Source: Mercurialis annua (Eukaryota; Streptophyta; Magnoliopsida; Malpighiales; Euphorbiaceae). From it: DNA of 64,000 bases. The stretch is taken from NCBI RefSeq assembly GCF_937616625.2, contig NC_065575.1:6889501-6953500 (forward strand), read 5' to 3'. Positions 22,280-34,009 of the stretch are shown here, piece after piece (positions within the stretch are counted from its first letter, which is position 1; every line of letters begins with the position of its first letter). Below the pieces are notes generated by a model. The model saw nothing but the letters and a program-made list of their open reading frames with translations. It searched no databases and was not told the origin of the DNA. Position numbers and translations under genes: made by a program.

Positions 22280-22550
22280 TCTTAGCTGACTATGCTGCTT
22301 CTTCAATGAAGAAGATAATAGTGCATGCTGCCAACTCGAAGAGGCTGCGTCAATTGAGGCGTAGGCTACCTTCGACTGTGGTTGTGGAGTTGCAGATAAT
22401 TTAGCGCACGCTCGTTACTGCCTAATGTATGACAACAATTCATATCTAGAAAAGCTAAGTGTTGATGTTAAAGCCAATTTTCTTTTTTTATGTTATGAAT
22501 TTGCCGGTCTTTTTTGTATGTTACAGCGTATAATTGAAAGTTGATTTGTA
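22280..22550 (+). pseudogene. Inverted 3' fragment of the F-box gene
   Basis: On the plus strand 22280-22402 reads ILADYAASSMKKIIVHAANS, then KRLRQLRRRLPSTVVVELQI and a stop, almost identical to the last 40 residues of the F-box protein at 16184-17482. The similarity continues through its 3' UTR to about 22550 (TCATATCTAGAAAAGCTAAG). It is in inverted orientation and 5.8 kb away, just downstream of the mTERF gene. It has no upstream coding part. Confidence 0.85.
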
Positions 22551-22692
22551 CCACACAAGTTATGCAAAGATAAGAAAGGCAATTTCCAAGTTATATGAAT
22601 AATATCAAAGTAAGTCATTTGAGTGAACTAATTTTGATAAAGATAAAAGTAACATATGATATATTTTCTTTTTTACATTATAGTATAGAAAT

Positions 22693-24085
22693 GGCAAAAT
22701 CCATCCTAAAACCCCTCTACTTTACCATTTTTATTCGAGAAGCCCCTACCTCAAAGTTGCTCACGGTCAAGTCCTTTTACTTTTAAAAATTGCATTTTTA
22801 GGCCCTTACGTGGATGGAAATTGGCAAGTGAAACTCACTCTCCGTTATTGAGAGTGTGAAAAAAAAAATACTCTGACATTTTTCTTTTTTTAATCCCCAT
22901 AAATGCATATAAATTTTAAGGACCTAGGTGTATTTTTTCATTTTCACTTCTTCTTCTTCAGCAAATTATTGTGAAAAAATAACCTACTTTTCTTCAATTA
23001 ATTCTCTTGCATTATCAAATCTCAAAACTCAATTACGATTTTCTGATGATTTCCCAATAACCATAACTACCTAATCAAACTCCTCCATCTTTAAATATAA
23101 TTTCTCCATAAAATCTCCAGAATTTCAAATCTCAAATTTCATTTAAATTCATTTGAAACTCAATGAAGATCATTTCTTTTTAGTATTTTTGAGTATCCAG
23201 ATTGTTTTTTTTAGTACCTAGATGGAGGAGAAGCCTATACTCACATCTTATCCCAGTTCGAGGAAGAAACCACCGCCACCGCCGCTCCAACTATAGAGAA
23301 GACCACGTCAGATTGTTTGGCGACGTAGAATGGCGAATCGGCGAGATCGGCGCCCATGTCGAGCAGAGGTTGAGCTCTGGAGAGTGTGCGGTTGAATACG
23401 GTGAGAGAAGCCGACTTTGATTAGACGAGAACACATAGAACAGGCCATTACACCGGTGCCAATCCAGCTGATACAAGTGTTTGATGGGCTGATGGAGAGC
23501 TTGCCGGTGGTGGGAGTGGTGGCCATTGAGCGGTGGAGGAAGAGTAGAATTGAGCTGGTGTGAGAATAAGATTATTAGGGTGGTGGCTACTGTGAGAAAG
23601 TGACGGTGGAGGAGCGGGAGTTTTATTTTGTGGAATTTTGTTGTGTTTTGGTTATCATAGCATTTGCAATTCAATTGATTATACAGATTATTGAAGAAAT
23701 TATTGTTAATTTTACACTACCAGTGTGAGTTTATTAAATTAAAACTGTAGATATTTTTATTTGAGTTTTGAAAAAAATGGCGTTGTAACCAGAGATCCAG
23801 AGAAAGAAGATGATGGCAAAAGTATCATTTTGTCATCAATATGTTTTTGTGTTACTAATTGGTTATTAAATTATGATTTTGTACAAAATAATCCTTAAAT
23901 TGTAATGCCACGTCACATTTTTCCGTTAATTAACGGAGAGTGGGCTTCACTTTCCATTTTCCATCCATGTAAGGGCCTAAAAATGCGATTTTTGAAAGTA
24001 AAAGGACTCAGCCGTGAGCAACTTTGAGGTAGGGGCTTCTCGAATAAAAATGGTAAAGTAGAGGGGCCTCCGTATAGGTTTTGCC
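22693..24085. mobile_element. Pack-MULE with captured host gene fragment
   Basis: A 1393-base element flanked by a perfect 9-base duplication TATAGAAAT (22684-22692 and 24086-24094). The terminal inverted repeats are about 150 bases (for example CCCCTCTACTTTACCATTTT and AAGTTGCTCACGG at both ends, starting GGCAAAA). No transposase. The centre holds a GC-richer fragment of a dehydrogenase gene on the minus strand (separate entry). Long inverted repeats, the 9-base duplication and a captured gene piece together define a Pack-MULE. Confidence 0.9.
23282..23526 (-). pseudogene. Captured 3-hydroxyisobutyrate dehydrogenase-like fragment
   Basis: The minus strand reads MATTPTTGKLSISPSNTCIS, then WIGTGVMACSMCSRLIKVGF. 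After a frame shift it continues TVFNRTLSRAQPLLDMGADL, then ADSPFYVAKQSDVVFSIVG. This is the N-terminal Rossmann half (GxGxxG-type IGTGVM, NRT loop, QSDVVF strand) of plant 3-hydroxyisobutyrate dehydrogenase-like/glyoxylate reductase proteins. About 80 codons are present without an intron, and the frame is broken near 23390. The domain is incomplete, so it has no enzyme activity. It lies entirely inside the Pack-MULE at 22693-24085. Confidence 0.85.
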
Positions 24086-24190
24086 TATAGAAATATAAAA
24101 AATCGAACAAATTGAAAAAACATCTAGATTTGTTTCCCACGTTCCTCAAATGAAGTAACATCAATTTATATATGCATTATATTCATATAT

Positions 24191-24488
24191 GGTTTAATTG
24201 CACCAAAAATCACCAACTTTCGCGTGTTTTTGATATTTAACATAATTTTTTTTTCTTGGCATAAAAAATCATCAACTTTAATTTTTTTGGCATATTCGTC
24301 CTCATAACCATTTCCTTTGAAAAATTAAGCGCAAAACGGCGCCGTTTTATATTCAAAACGGTGCCGTTTCACATCCCGTGAATAAATATGTCAAAAAATA
24401 AAAGTTGGTGATTTTTTATGCTAAGAAAAAAAGATTATTTTAAATACCAAAAACACGCAAAGTTGGTGATTTTTTATGCAATTAAGCC
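24191..24488. mobile_element. Mutator-type MITE carrying AAACGGYGCCGTTT motifs, copy 1
   Basis: 298 bases flanked by a perfect 9-base duplication TTCATATAT (24182-24190 and 24489-24497). Inverted ends are GGTTTAATTGCACC / TGCATAATTAAGCC-like, with AAAATCACCAACTTT inside both ends. Two palindromes AAAACGGCGCCGTTTT and AAAACGGTGCCGTTT sit at the centre (24333-24369). Same family as 56062-56379. Confidence 0.88.
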
Positions 24489-24571
24489 TTCATATATTGT
24501 CATTCCTAAAAAAATGTATTTTTCTTTTATTCACGACTAAAATTTACAATAATATTAGTCAGGATGTATAT

Positions 24572-24815
24572 TGTAAATCAATTTTAATGTGATACCAAAT
24601 AGATAGTCATAAGATAGTTATGAATTTAATCTAGTAAAATACATGTGATATAATCAGGTTCATTGATTAAGTGAATTTATCTTTTATATGTCTATATGCT
24701 TCATGTGAAAAGCCACTTTGGTTAGAAGAATGTAGAATCAATATTGGTTTCATATCCTTATTAAAAATATAAATAAGATATTGAAGGAAATTATTGCATT
24801 TAAATTGTAAGAACG
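24572..24815. repeat. Dispersed direct repeat, copy 2
   Basis: Partner of 9945-10185 in the same orientation, 14.6 kb away, about 240 bases. See that entry. Confidence 0.7.
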
Positions 24816-24914
24816 TGATGGCAATTCAGGAAAAAAATTCGAAATGGCTCTCACTAAAAAAATTGAAATGGCTCTCACTGATCAATAGCCCAAGAATATG
24901 GTACGAAAAAAAAG

Positions 24915-27164
24915 GAAAAATTTAGGAAAAATACTTCTATTTTAAAAATATTTATAAAACGTACCTCACAGCTGAAAAGTTAAACAAAATACTCTCTGTT
25001 TTTCCATGTTTATATTTTTGCTCTAATATATTTATTATTTATTTATTTACTCCATATAGTTTTTAATAATACTCTGTAACTTTTTAATTTTTATTCCTTT
25101 ACTTTTTTTTTCTCCTTCATTCTCTCGTCTTCACTTAGGTCTTCTACTACAACTTCTTCGTTCGCCGGTGCCGGTAGCAATCTCCATATCACCACCGCAA
25201 ACATCCATAGAAAGAACAGCGATCACGACCGGTAGAAGGTAAAGCAGTAGCAACCGGCGGGATCCCCATCGTTTCTTTCCTCGATAGTGCCGCCTCTAAC
25301 GCCGCTTCCGCTGCCGTCCTTATGGTCGCCGCTCTTGTTTAAAATTGGATCTCGAGATTTTTTTTCTTTTTCTGTTATTCAGATTCGTTGGCTCTATTAT
25401 TTTTAAAATTTTCTTTCAATTTTTTTTCATGAATGTCATAAAATTATTCTCACCCTTTGAATATGTTAATTGTAATTGATTCTTCGCGTATTAATACGAT
25501 TAATTTGTTTCTTTTTACCTTTATGACGAACCTTTTCCAATCATTGATTGTTAATATGTTTTTATGTAATCATTTGCTTTGCATTTATTGGGTCTATTGA
25601 TTGAAGAAGATTTATTGTATCTTTTGATTTTATTGGATTTTATAGTTTATTTGGGGTTTGTGTGGTCTGTGTATTTCATGCTCTGCAGATTCATTTAATG
25701 CTTATGCGGTGGTTTAAGGTACATCACTTACTGATTCATTCTTTGTTTAGTCTATTAATGATTTAGATTATTACATGATGATAAAGTCATGTGCGAGCTA
25801 TCTTATATTGTTTGTGACAGAAGGAATGAACAAAGTATAATGGAGGATCAAAAGAAACATGAGATTCCAATAACATTGAATAATTTGAATTGATCTATAT
25901 AAATTACGTAAAATAATTATGTAAAAAATACGATAAAATTATATAAACATTATGATTATGCTATGATAACATTATGATAAGTTCATGATAATACTATAAA
26001 AATACTATAAAAATGTTATTTAATTTATGTAAAATAAATGCAAAATTATGATAAGATTATGCAGATATTATAATAAGGTTATGGTAATATTATGATAAAA
26101 TTAATGATAAAATATGTAAAAATAATGTTATATTAAATAAATAGTAGTATATAATTTAAAATTAATAAAAAAATATATATTTTAATTAAACATAATTTAT
26201 TTATAATATGATAATATTACTGATAAAATTATAATAATATTTTGATAAAGTGATGATAGAGTACGTAAAATAATTTTATTATTAATTTTATCATAATATT
26301 ATGATAAGATTATGATAATATTATGACAATGTTGTTGATGTTATTATGATAAATTTATAATAAAGTACGTAAACTAATTTTGAACAAAATAAGATTGTAT
26401 GATAATATTATTATAAAGTTATTATATTGATGTGAAAATATTATATATAATTATGCACAAATTACATAAAATAATTTAAGCAAATATTATGAAAAAAAAT
26501 TAGGATCATCTTATTGATAAGATTATGATAAAATTAAAAATTTAAGGATTTGGAATTCCTTTATTTTCTTCATACTCTTTGTTTTTTCATTTTCCATTTC
26601 TAATTTCCAGCATGTGTTTTCATCTGAGTATAATTTTACATACCGTTTAACTTATGTTAATAAAAAAACATGTAATTAAATATCATATAAAATAAAATAA
26701 TAACATAGTTCAGAACTAAATAAGTATTAATAATCGATTTTTTTTCCATAAATAAATTTCATAGTTTATAAATAGCACAGCTTATTTAAAGAATATTGGT
26801 GATGACTGGATTCCACCCATCATTTTTTCCAAAAGATAAACAACAAATCATAAAATTTAAATCATTGTCCTACTGTTTCTATTCCTTTCTCAAAATTCCA
26901 CTCCACTCTCAATCCCATTCCTTGCAAGTCCACTTTCTTTCCAAACAAATAACGCCTAATAAAATTAGCATCACTAACCACCCGTGACCCTCTCGTGAAA
27001 TGAGATTGAGGTATAATTTATAGGTAGAGTAAAATTATAATTTTTTAGACACAAAGAGTATAAACATAAAAGTATTAGAAACGTGATGTATTTTTACTAA
27101 CTTTTCCGCTTTGAGGTATAATTTATAAATATTTTCTTATTTTAGGTAAATATCTAAATTTCTC
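24915..27164. mobile_element. Large non-coding element A, filled with ATGATAA array
   Basis: 2250 bases between perfect 9-base direct repeats AAAAAAAAG (24906-24914 and 27165-27173). The inverted ends are long: left starts GAAAAATTTAGGAAAAATAC and reaches GTACCTCACAG; right, read on the minus strand, starts GAGAAATTTAGATATTTACC and reaches ATACCTCAAAGC. Inside are a GC-rich patch (25145-25335, CGCCGGTGCCGG), a transitional AT-rich part and a long degenerate ATGATAA array. The ends match elements B (33274-36418) and C (27660 onward). No transposase or host gene seen. Confidence 0.8.
25850..26540. repeat. Degenerate ATGATAA/ATTATGATAA array
   Basis: About 0.7 kb dominated by ATTATGATAA, ATGATAAT and TGTAAAATAA words at irregular 6-20-base spacing. 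It is the interior of element A. The same word on the opposite strand makes up the arrays in elements B and C, so A is inverted relative to them. Confidence 0.85.
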
Positions 27165-27815
27165 AAAAAAAAGAAGGTAAGATTAATATCGTTGTTGGCA
27201 TTTTTATATATATACTTCATTTATTCCAATATCTTGACATCAAATTTAATATATTTTAAATTTAGCATAAGATATATAGTATTGTACTATTGTCGTCTGT
27301 TTCATAAAAAATCCTAAATTTTAGTATTATGGACTTGATTATCATTGTAATGAATATGCTCTTAATAATGAAAGTTGAAAAAATTAAAAAAAATAAACTA
27401 AACTGGACTAAAAAGAAAAACATTCTTTTAAAATAATGTTTAACTATGCATTTTTTTAAATACTTTGGATAAAAAAAAGTATATTTACAAATTTAAAACA
27501 TCTAATGTGAATTTAATTCATTAAATTTAAATATAATAAATTTTAACTTTTTAGTAATATAATTAAATTTTGTCAAATGTAACCACCAACCTTTATAAGC
27601 TAATTCTTACAAGCCCACCACATTTGGAGGCTTAAGCATTTTGGTCCACCTATTTGTTTGAGAAAATTTGGAATTTACGTAAAATAAGTAATAATAAGAC
27701 TTTATATCTCAACACGGAAAAAATGGCAAAAATACATCACTGTTTTGATTTTTTTGTGATTTTACTCTTTAGATTTGAATATTTATTATTTTACTCTAAC
27801 ACACACATGACACAT

Positions 27816-27816
<1 letters not shown>

Positions 27817-27855
<39 letters not shown>

Positions 27856-27904
27856 CCTCCCTCCCTCCCTCCCTCCCTCCCTCCCTCCCTCCCTCCCTCC
27901 CTCC
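27817..27904. repeat. (CT)n followed by (CCCT)n microsatellite
   Basis: 34 bases of CT (27817-27850) pass directly into about 54 bases of CCCT/CCTC repeats, inside element C. All purine on the other strand; such tracts can form triplex DNA. Confidence 0.97.
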
Positions 27905-28199
27905 GTGCGTGTCCAGATCTTCCACAATATTATACAAAACTATTTTCCATTCACTCCTCTTGTGTTCATTCACTTTAAATTCAATTCTTTTTTATTCATT
28001 AAATTTTCTTTAGGTCTTTCATAATTATGTAGAACTATTTTTCTTTCAATTTTTTTTGTTCATTAAATTCTCTTTTATACATTCAATTTTTTTTTATTCT
28101 TTTTTAAATTAACTGGAGATTATAAATTGTATTTCCATTTTTTATAAATATTAAATTTTAAAGCAAACTTATCAGAAAATTAAATGAATGTCAACAATC

Positions 28200-29260
28200 T
28201 ATTTTATTTCCATTTCCCATCTTATTATCATGTCATTACGAGTATCATATAAAGCGAATTATTATATGATAATGTAATCATACTGCTGGATAATATAAGA
28301 TAAAATCGCAGTATCACATTATCATATGATTATCACTTTATCATATGATTATCGCAACTTCACCTAAAATGTAATTATCAATGTATCATATTATATTTTA
28401 ATTTTATTATCATGCCATTATCAGTATCGTAAGCAGACTATTATCATCTTATTATCATAGTTTTTTTGTAATTTTTTCATGCAAGTATCATATTATCATA
28501 CTATTATCATTTTATTATCAATAAAAAACTTATCATAATTCACATTATCATCTCGTTATCATAATTTTTATGTAATTTTTTTCCATGGATGTATCATATT
28601 ATCATACTATCATCATAACTTTGTTATTTAATTATCATCTGGTTATTACTGATATCATGATTTTTTTTGTAATTATATTTTCACGTACTTTATCATCCAA
28701 TTATCATAAGCTTATCATACTTCATTATCATCTAGTTATCATAATTTGTATGTAATTTTTCTATATAGGTATCATATTATCATAACTTGATTAATTAATT
28801 ATCATTTGGTTATCATTGATATCATGACTTGTTTTGTAATTATATTTTCACGTACGTTATCATCCAATTATCATAACCTTATCATACTTCACTATTGTCT
28901 AGTATCATATTATCATATGATTATCACAGTATTACATTATCATATGATTATCACAGTATTACATTATCATATGATTATTACAATTTCACCTTATCATATA
29001 ATTATCAATTTATCATATTGCATTGTCATCTTATTATCATGCCATTATTAGTATCATATGTAGCAGATTGTTATCATAATTTTCTATAATTTTTTTAAGC
29101 AAGTATCATATTATCATACTATTATTATTTTATTATCAATAAGAATCTTATCATACTATTATCTTCACATTATCATCTAGGTATCATAATTTTTATGTAT
29201 TTTTTTCATATAGATATCATATTATCATACTATTATCATCGTATTGAAAATTATAGTTTC
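28200..29260. repeat. Degenerate TTATCAT array
   Basis: About 1.1 kb of TTATCATA, ATTATCAT and CATATGATTATCA words. It contains regular sub-repeats, for example a 28-base unit with CACAGTATTACATTATCATA at 28915-28975, and a longer repeat around 28640/28790 (GATATCATGA... TTTTGTAATTATATTTTCAC). Confidence 0.88.
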
Positions 29261-29289
29261 TTATTATTTTTTATCATTTGGGGAAGAAG

Positions 29290-31205
29290 ATTTTAGTGTT
29301 TATAAAAAAATTTCACGATCTTAACATAATGACATCACATAAATATATTTGAGCTATAATTTATTGACTACTTTCTTCAATTTCATGCTTCAAATTGGTG
29401 ATTAAACAATATATTGTATCTTAATCACCATTTTGAAGGGATGAGCGAAATATCCAAGTACCAAATTAACCAATCAAGTTGATGATTTTCAGTCGGATAA
29501 GTCTAAGTTATAAGTTTGGGTTTAATGGTTTTAATAAAAAAATTGATTATTGGTTCGGTTCAAAATTTGAATTATCACTTAATAAATCAAAAATTTAATA
29601 TTACTTTGCATATATGTTGGTTTTAACCAAAGACCGAATTACCAACCTATTTTTTCTATTAGAACTTCTTATCCATTTGGTTTAGTTTTGAAATTTGATG
29701 GATCGATTGATTCAGTTTTGGGATTGTCGCTTTAGTTTTGACAAAATCAACTGAATTTTGACAAAAAGCATGTGTTGCCACATAATAACTAGAGATGTGA
29801 ACTCAACTCAAAAAATTGAATTGAATTAAAATTTAAATATTTAGACAATTAAATTATATTAATTTAACGATTAATTAAAAGCGAATAAAATGTTTTTTTG
29901 GTAAGTTAAACAAAAAATCAGCTTTTGATAATTTTATATTGAATGTTATGAATTATAGTGAATACGATTTTTATGCACCCTATAATAGACCCTCAACTCA
30001 ATTTTCTTAGCATTGGTCCAATTGGCAATTAAGAAAACAGCTTTATAAACTATTGCTGAATAGTCATTATGTGGTTTAATCACTAAAATTCTCATGATAA
30101 TTTTATTTTATACTTAGACCACCTTTTCATGATAAATATATAAATTAAAATATCTGCATAATTAAATGAGAAAATAAGCTCGTAATGCCACCTTTATTTC
30201 ATGCTAAGCCACCTTTATTTTTATATATTTCAACTTAAAGTACCATTTATAGATTATTGGAACATGCACACATTTGGCTAGCTAAACAATAAAAAGGCAG
30301 GTGAAATTTAGCTATCAAAAGGTATGGAATAGCAGCCAAAGTAAGTTCACAGACTAAATATCAGACACATCAGATTTTATTTTTCTTTTGATAATTAAAG
30401 AAGAGAGCGTCTGTGGGAGAATTAAACAGACAATTTAGCGATTTGATGTTCAATATTTATACTATTTAAATTATAATCATTGGTACCACAATAAACTCTT
30501 AAAATATATTGAATACGTTAATAAAACAAAAAATTGAATAAATACTACTACTATTTTATTTATTTTCAAACAGTACTGGTTGTATTTTACTCATTAGAAG
30601 TGAAATATAATTATAATAAATCTTTAAAATTAAAAATATTAATTGTAATTGATAATAAACGTCTTTAGATGAAAGGTTGAATTAAAATTGCCTTTTCTTT
30701 TACTTATTGTTTTTGCTATTTTGTCGTCATAATTTTCTTTTTTATTTTGCCTTTTCATGTAATAATTAATTCCTGAAGGTCAAAGTGTGACACTTGAGTA
30801 CTTGACACATAGTCCAATTATCATATAAGTAATTGGAGAAGTTTGCAATGGAGGTGCATGGAATACATGATTTCTGTAGTTGGAAACTTTAGAGTTTATT
30901 TTAATTTCTTTTTTAAAAGAAACAGATAATTTAAATTCAGAACCACATACAATTAAGATATTTAATTTAAATTCAAAACCACACACTTTATATTAAACTA
31001 AAGCCACAGGATTAGCTTAAATGTTCTGTCATATAGCAGTTACAACCTTATACAAGTTGGTGAAAATCCAATATAATATAGAAGATTATGATTCAATATG
31101 CACTTTGATATTTAGACATTGCTTGGTTAGCGATAAGGCAACTTCTTTTTGTTATTATTTTTTTAGCAGAAATATACGGGGTAAATACTATTGTATCTAC
31201 AACAT
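29290..31205. other. AT-rich region without genes
   Basis: 29430-29760 contains degenerate GGTTCGGTT/AACCGAA-like words of the hAT-type family. 30395-30450 holds a SINE-like word. The rest is AT-rich with no supported coding sequence or clear element borders. Confidence 0.5.
30395..30450 (-). repeat. SINE-like fragment
   Basis: GAGAGCGTCTGTGGGAGAAT and ACAATTTAGCGA resemble 46911-46970 and 49543-49600. The family carries a tRNA-like B box in its better copies. Confidence 0.4.
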
Positions 31206-31428
31206 GAAAAATTCTTATATAAACTCAGTCTACCACGTCATCTGTAGAGTAAACCAATAATATCATAACACCTATTAAAATAAGGGTATTCTTGTAATTT
31301 CGTTTGTTATTAGCATACACTTTTGAATAATGATATTACAAGAATACCCTCATTTTAATGAGGTGTTATAATATGATTGGTTTAGTCTATGAATGACGTG
31401 GTAGACTGAGTTTAACTAAGAATTTCTC
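31206..31428. mobile_element. Mutator-type MITE with near-perfect long inverted repeats
   Basis: 223 bases flanked by a perfect 9-base duplication CTACAACAT (31197-31205 and 31429-31437). The arms match over about 90 bases (AAACTCAGTCTACCACGTCA near both ends; AGGGTATTCTTGTAAT inside), leaving only a short loop. A transcript would form a long hairpin. Confidence 0.92.
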
Positions 31429-31784
31429 CTACAACATTTGGTATGTATTAGTGATTATATATATGTGTAAACATTTATGTCATTCATGCCATATACGTTG
31501 AATACATTGTCTACGAAACTCATCATTATGGTGGAACGATGCCACAACTATCACTTCTGACACTTATAGAATTTTCTTTAGGATTTCTTACATGATTACT
31601 CTCTTTAGTCAGCTTTTTTGCATTTATACGCTATAAATAAAATATTAATTAATATTTTTACACTTTTGTATTGTAAACTTTGCAAAGCTACGCCTTTTAA
31701 TTTGTATTGGTCGACTCATTAAACTGGATATAGTCTTTTATATTCCAATTTATTCCAAACACACCATTATTATATCATTTATGC

Positions 31785-31860
31785 TATTTTTTTTTATAAA
31801 TAGGAAGGGGGAGATTGAGACTCGAATATGAGACCTTTTACTAAGATGTCTGTGACTGTT
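31785..31860 (-). repeat. tRNA/SINE-like terminal fragment
   Basis: On the minus strand GGTCTCATATTCGAGTCTCA resembles a degenerate B-box-containing retroposon end. I see no cloverleaf. Confidence 0.35.
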
Positions 31861-32447
31861 AGTGTATTCTGGTTAGTTCCCAATTTAATTAAACTACTTA
31901 TTTTCTTTAATTTTAATAACTACTTTATATTTATTTCAATTTATATATAAATTCGGTACGAATAGAATTCAAATTCTAATTGTCTTATATAAACTGTATC
32001 TGGATAGAAGCCAAATTCTATTTTATATAACTAAAGTGTAAATTGTAAAAAATTTATATCAAAAAAATTTATAAGGAGAAGGCAAGGGAGAAACAACATT
32101 GCCTTCAAGATTTCAACAAGTGCTCTTCATCTTGAAAAAAATAAAAAAAATAGCAATTAGGAAAAAAATCATGAGGCTCGCTAAAAAAGTGAAAGAGCTC
32201 AAGAGCAAAAGTGACAATCATGAGAGACCCGTCTCTTTAAGAAAGAGTGTTAAGGAGGATCCAAAGTCTTATGGGATGATGATTCTCAACCCGAAAATGC
32301 TTCATGGAATTTTAAGAGGAACCAACACTTGAGGTAACCACCCCTCCAATCTTTCTTATCTTGGGATGATATTTCTTATTAATTCAGTATTTTAAAAGAA
32401 AATAAGCTTATTAATTCAGTTATTACTTTGATAGGCAATCAGTTGAT

Positions 32448-32745
32448 GTGCAGCGGGAGAATTTGATTTCATCGACAAATTATATGAAGCTGGTTAGACA
32501 GCTCAATATTTTAGCTGATTACATGGTTAGTTTACTTATTGATGTTGTTACAGCTAGTTGGGATCAAGGTAAACTCTCTCAGGTGTTCTCCTCGCAAGAA
32601 ATTGAAGATATTTTGAAAAGTCCGATCAGTAATAGACCCTCTCTAGATAAGTTATTTTGGCCGTTGAGCAAGAACAATTTTTTTAGTAACATTTGGGTAT
32701 TATCAAGCTTGCAATATTATAGAGAGTGGCCCTGCAAGCAATAAG
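32448..32745 (+). pseudogene. LINE remnant, zf-RVT region
   Basis: Reads ASWDQGKLSQVFSSQEIEDI, then LKSPISNRPSLDKLFWPLSK and NNFFS. This is the pattern of the segment that links reverse transcriptase to RNase H in plant LINE and LINE-like ORF2 proteins (W..L...F...EV..I...P.....D...W....G.YS). Only about 60 residues are recognisable and no reverse transcriptase is left upstream. A matching RNase H remnant lies at 38245-38660 on the same strand. Confidence 0.6.
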
Positions 32746-32799
32746 ATATGTTACAAAATTTGAACATACCTAGTTCAACCCAAAGTTCAGGACTTTCTT

Positions 32800-33245
32800 A
32801 TAAAGGTGAGCATTTGAACGGACCGACCGAATCGGTGATTTTTGGTCGCTTTGATTCAATGGTAAAGTGTTATTGGGTCAGTTCGGTTATAAAATTATAA
32901 ATTTTTGGTTTTTCGTTTTTGGTTCGATTTTCAATTTAAATTTTACATTATAACCGAAATGACTAAATACTGAAATGTTGAATTTTAACTAAAACACAGC
33001 GTTTCAGCTTGACTCGAACTCTTAAAGCCTTAAAGCTTAAGTAGATGTTTAACATCCTTAGTCTTTCAACCCTAACAGTTAGGAATGAGAAAAAATCGAA
33101 CCAAACCAAAAAAATCGAATTAAACCAAACCAAAAAACAAAACCAAATAAAAAATTGGTTAATATGAATTAGTTTGGTTTAAAATTTATAAAAATAGCGG
33201 TTTTCAATTTCGGTTTAGTTTCAAGGTTCGGTCACCGAACCCGAA
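32800..33245. repeat. Degenerate GGTTCGGTT-family hAT sequence
   Basis: AAGGTGAGCATTTGAACGG, GACCGACCGAATCGG, AACCGAAATGA, and later GGTTCGGTCACCGAACCCGA resemble element 3 (8563-9099). No intact termini or 8-base duplication; probably two overlapping old copies. Confidence 0.6.
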
Positions 33246-33549
33246 AAACTAAAATTATACAACATAATTTTATGAGAAAATTAGGTATTTACCTAAAAAA
33301 AGAAAATAATAGGAAATTCTACCTCAAGATAAAAAAGATACAAAAAATACATCAGAGTTTTACCTTTTTTATTTTTTTACTCTTAATATCTAATTATTTA
33401 TAATTTTACTCCATAGACAATCTGTATTTTCTCTCTCAAAAACAATAACATAAAGTGTGGTTGACAATGACAGGTGATGTTTGTAGCGTTGGAGGATATC
33501 TTGGGCTTTGGCGATGCTAGAGGATACATTAGCAGACATTTGCGGAGCC

Positions 33550-33660
33550 GTTGAAGGGAGGCTTTGGCGGCGGCGGTGGAGATAAAGTATGCTAGGCGGC
33601 GGCGGTGGAGATAAAGTATGCTAGGCGGCGGCGGTATTAAAGGTGTCAACGGCGGTGTGG
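33550..33660. repeat. GC-rich minisatellite in element B (left)
   Basis: A 32-base unit containing GGCGGCGGCGGTGGAGATAA, then AGTATGCTA, is repeated almost exactly. Confidence 0.88.
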
Positions 33661-34009
33661 TGTCTGCTTTCAAAATCCCTGGCATGGTGGCTTAAACGGC
33701 GGTGTGGCGTCTGCTCTCTAATTCCCTGGCATTGTGACCTAAATTGAGAATTGATTGTTAGATTAGATGCAAATTATCCTTGCTGAGCTGAATTGCTTTA
33801 GCTTATAAAATAGGATTAGGTTAATTATCTATTTCTCACAACTTTAAACCCTCAAAATAATAAAATATTATATTTATGCTTGTGCATAATTATTGGCCAG
33901 CTCATATTGTGTAATTGAAAATGATATTGATATGAACCTGAGTATCGAAAATTTGGGTATTTCGGGAAAAAAAATGAATATAGCAATTTTATGCTTTAAA
34001 ATTCATTTT

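Larger units (their letters stand above)
27660..29290. mobile_element. Element C, relative of A and B, right end missing
   Basis: The left end GAGAAAATTTGGAATTTACG and the inner ATACATCACTG / TTACTCTTTAGAT words match the left end of element B (33274) and the right end of A. A TTATCAT array follows and ends near 29260. I could not find the matching right terminus or a second copy of the flanking TATTTGTTT, so the element is truncated or its right end has diverged. Confidence 0.6.

Noticed and set aside
23202..23420. Plus-strand open frame in the Pack-MULE
   Set aside because: It is antisense to the dehydrogenase fragment, whose minus-strand motifs are clear.
27654..28013. Open frame of 119 codons with a Leu-Ser / Pro-Ser repeat
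   Set aside because: It is the translation of the (CT)n(CCCT)n microsatellite inside element C.
28895..28990. CRISPR-like regular repeats
   Set aside because: Plant nuclear DNA, and the repeats are direct adjacent copies of an AT word without unique spacers.
28806..29089. Open frames with repeated Tyr-His-Met-Ile units
   Set aside because: They translate the TTATCAT array of element C.
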